Assembly: GCA_003694825.1 (NCBI GenBank)
Contig: RFJS01000195.1
Span: forward strand, 1-18,233
Length of the DNA stretch: 18,233 nt
DNA from: Verrucomicrobiota bacterium
Lineage (GTDB): Bacteria > Verrucomicrobiota > Verrucomicrobiia > Opitutales > Opitutaceae
Direction: 5' to 3'
This document shows positions 16,663-18,233 of the stretch, piece after piece. The notes under the pieces were generated by a model. It saw only the letters and a list, made by a program, of their open reading frames with translations. It was not told where the DNA came from and did not search any database. Every line of letters begins with the position of its first letter. Position 1 is the first letter of the stretch. The position numbers were made by a program, and so were the translations under genes.

Positions 16663-16952
16663 CCGGCGGCCGGCTGCGCGTCCTCACCGAACCGCACCCA
16701 CCTCACGAGAGCACCCCGCTCTTCGTATTCATTTTTATGATCCTTTCATCCGCGCCCGTGAACCACCCCGCCGCCCTGCCCCCGCGAAAAAAAAGACGCA
16801 CCAAATCTCCTCCGCGCGTAAGAGACCTCCGGCGGCAGGCGTTTCACACCGCGTCAACACAACGCAACCGTCTGCCGGCGCGGCCAATTGCTGCACCCGT
16901 CCGCGCCCAATCCATAGCGTTCGACACCTGCGGTCTTTTCCCCCCCAACACC
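16663..16952. other. Spacer before the LGFP gene, no gene seen
   Basis: No frame on either strand looks coding. The sequence includes an AT-rich patch near 16725-16750, a run of eight A at about 16787-16794 and a run of seven C near 16940-16946. A pair of poor boxes (TTGCTG at 16888, CATAGC at 16913, spacing 19) is not good enough to call a promoter. Confidence 0.4.
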
Positions 16953-16967
16953 AAGGAGAGCATCATG
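16953..16967 (+). promoter_or_regulatory. Strong ribosome binding site of the LGFP gene
   Basis: AAGGAG (16953-16958) lies six bases before the ATG at 16965, the best Shine-Dalgarno sequence in the window. It fixes the start and suggests well-expressed translation. Confidence 0.85.
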
Positions 16968-18233
16968 CCCACGACCAAAATCGACGTGGCCCATTTTCTG
17001 GACCACGGCCCTCTCGCCTCAACCACAGCATTGGCCCCGCGCACGGGCCTTTCTCACACCGGGGCAGACACCCCGCCGCGCCCAACCCCCGAAGAAACCG
17101 ACGCCGCTGTCATGGAGCGCATCCGCAGCGTCGTCTTCTCTTCCGGCAACGCCGGCACGCGCCTTGCCGGCCTCGTCAAGCGAGCCCGGACGCCCGCACA
17201 GGCGGCCGCAGCCTTCATCAATGCCCGCCATGGCGCGCTCGGCGGGCCACGGGGCGTCCTCGGCAAGGCAACCACCGCCGTCAAACCATGCCCCGACAAG
17301 ATCGGCTACTTCCGCAACTATGAAGGAGGATCCATCTACTACAGCCCGCAAACCGGCGCCCATGAGATCCGTGGCGCCATACGCACGAAGTGGATACAAC
17401 TCGGCGCCGAACGCGGTTTCCTCGGCTATCCGACCACCGGCGAGCGCACCGGGGCCGACCGCGACGCACGCGGCCGTTACAACCACTTTCAGCATGGCTC
17501 GATCTACTGGCATCCCTCCACCGGCGCCCATGAGGTGCATGGCGCCATCCACGCAAAATACGTCGAGCTCGGCGCCGAGGCCAGCTTCCTCGGCTACCCG
17601 ACGACCGACGAGCGCCAGACCCCGGATCGCCGCGGCCGCTTCAACCACTTCCAGGCCGGTTCCATCTACTGGACGCCGCAGACCGGCGCGCACGAAATCC
17701 ACGGCCTGATTCGCAAGCTCTGGGCCGAAAAAGGCTGGGAACGGAATCCTGATCTTGGCTACCCCATCTCCGACGAAAGGATTCCCCACCGCAGCGTCGG
17801 GCACGTCCCGCCGCCCCGGCGGCGCAAGCCGCTGCGCGAACTTCCCGCTGATGTCGTCCGCGTACCCGATGAACAGCCGTCACCGACGCTCGAACTCATC
17901 GCCGCCCCGGCACTGGCCACCGCTCTTGCCGCTTCGCCATCGGCCGCGGAGGAGCCGGCACCTTCCCGTTCCCGCGGGAGCAACCCCGACCTGCGCCACC
18001 TCGGCGGCCTCTCGCTGCGGCGCATCCCCTCCGGCACCGCCCTACGTCCGGGCATCGTCCTCAAACCGCCGAAAATCATCAACCCGTCCCGCAACCACAA
18101 AGGCGAAAGCCGCGACCGATTCTCCGATTTCGAGAACGGCGTTCTCTTCTGGATACGCGGAGCGTCCGCCGCCACCGAACTGTCGCCGCGCGCCAAGGCC
18201 CCCAACGGCGACCGCCTCGCATGGAACGCGGGC
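16965..18233 (+). CDS. LGFP-repeat protein (partial, runs off the right edge)
   Basis: An open frame of 423 codons continues past the window end with no stop. After an unrecognised N-terminal part (about 1-112, with Pro-rich DTPPRPTPEE and a helical region) come three LGFP repeats at about 113-162, 168-218 and 222-273. Each has the pattern GSIYW/Y, TGAHE, an I followed by a basic residue and an aromatic, and LGYPxxxER. The best copies are GSIYWHPSTGAHEVHGAI and GSIYWTPQTGAHEIHGLI. LGFP repeats occur in exported cell-wall or surface proteins such as those of corynebacteria, where they bind or anchor to the envelope. A Pro/Ala/Arg-rich linker (about 275-350) leads to a further domain with RFSDFENGVLFW (about 385-396), which may start another repeat-like unit. 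There is no classical signal peptide. It stands alone after a terminator. Confidence 0.9.
   Translation, partial: MPTTKIDVAHFLDHGPLASTTALAPRTGLSHTGADTPPRPTPEETDAAVMERIRSVVFSSGNAGTRLAGLVKRARTPAQAAAAFINARHGALGGPRGVLGKATTAVKPCPDKIGYFRNYEGGSIYYSPQTGAHEIRGAIRTKWIQLGAERGFLGYPTTGERTGADRDARGRYNHFQHGSIYWHPSTGAHEVHGAIHAKYVELGAEASFLGYPTTDERQTPDRRGRFNHFQAGSIYWTPQTGAHEIHGLIRKLWAEKGWERNPDLGYPISDERIPHRSVGHVPPPRRRKPLRELPADVVRVPDEQPSPTLELIAAPALATALAASPSAAEEPAPSRSRGSNPDLRHLGGLSLRRIPSGTALRPGIVLKPPKIINPSRNHKGESRDRFSDFENGVLFWIRGASAATELSPRAKAPNGDRLAWNAG

Noticed and set aside
17019..17804. Leftward open frame opposite the LGFP gene
   Set aside because: It mirrors the repeats on the plus strand, where GSIYW and LGYP motifs are clear and a strong ribosome site precedes the start.

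Overview
The window is GC-rich bacterial chromosome, densely coded on both strands. A FadL-type outer-membrane barrel with a signal peptide and a C-terminal Phe shows a Gram-negative cell. The mix of genes (membrane-anchored TPR protein, TMEM220-like membrane protein, LGFP-repeat protein, HisC of the second type) would fit Verrucomicrobiota, perhaps Opitutales. That placement is an inference from gene style, not a demonstrated one. I see no rRNA, tRNA, CRISPR array, insertion sequence or phage gene.

Layout. 1-72: probable start of a leftward gene running off the edge. 340-780: SpoIIAA/STAS-like protein. 932-1300 (-): small four-helix membrane protein; a strong stem-loop at 810-847 separates this convergent pair. 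1768-2883 (-): membrane fatty-acid desaturase with an unusual helical tail and a bulged hairpin in its leader. 3125-3907 (-): SpoU/TrmH-type RNA 2'-O-methyltransferase. 4009-4446 (-): unrecognised protein with a good ribosome binding site and a palindrome inside its likely promoter. 4879-5952 (+): DNA polymerase IV (dinB). 6037-10048 (+): compact run of Nudix hydrolase, two-RCK potassium channel and TPR membrane protein, the first two overlapping by GTGA.

10143-12587 (-): hisC followed, with an ATGA overlap, by a CorC/HlyC-type CBS membrane protein that is split by one extra base in a run of six G at 10709-10714. 12715-13332 (-): HAD/beta-phosphoglucomutase-like phosphatase. 13424-15115 (-): secreted gamma-glutamyltransferase. 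15273-16592 (+): FadL-family porin, divergent from the transferase across a spacer with nested inverted repeats and closed by a textbook terminator. 16965-18233 (+): start of an LGFP-repeat protein that runs off the right edge.

Most of the window is housekeeping and envelope metabolism: lipid desaturation and uptake, glutathione cleavage, ion transport, histidine synthesis, RNA modification and translesion synthesis. The points most worth a second look are the CorC frameshift, the LGFP protein without a visible export signal, the coding-like stretch at about 3017-3203, and the symmetric elements in three intergenic spacers. I did not find a clear new multi-gene system.
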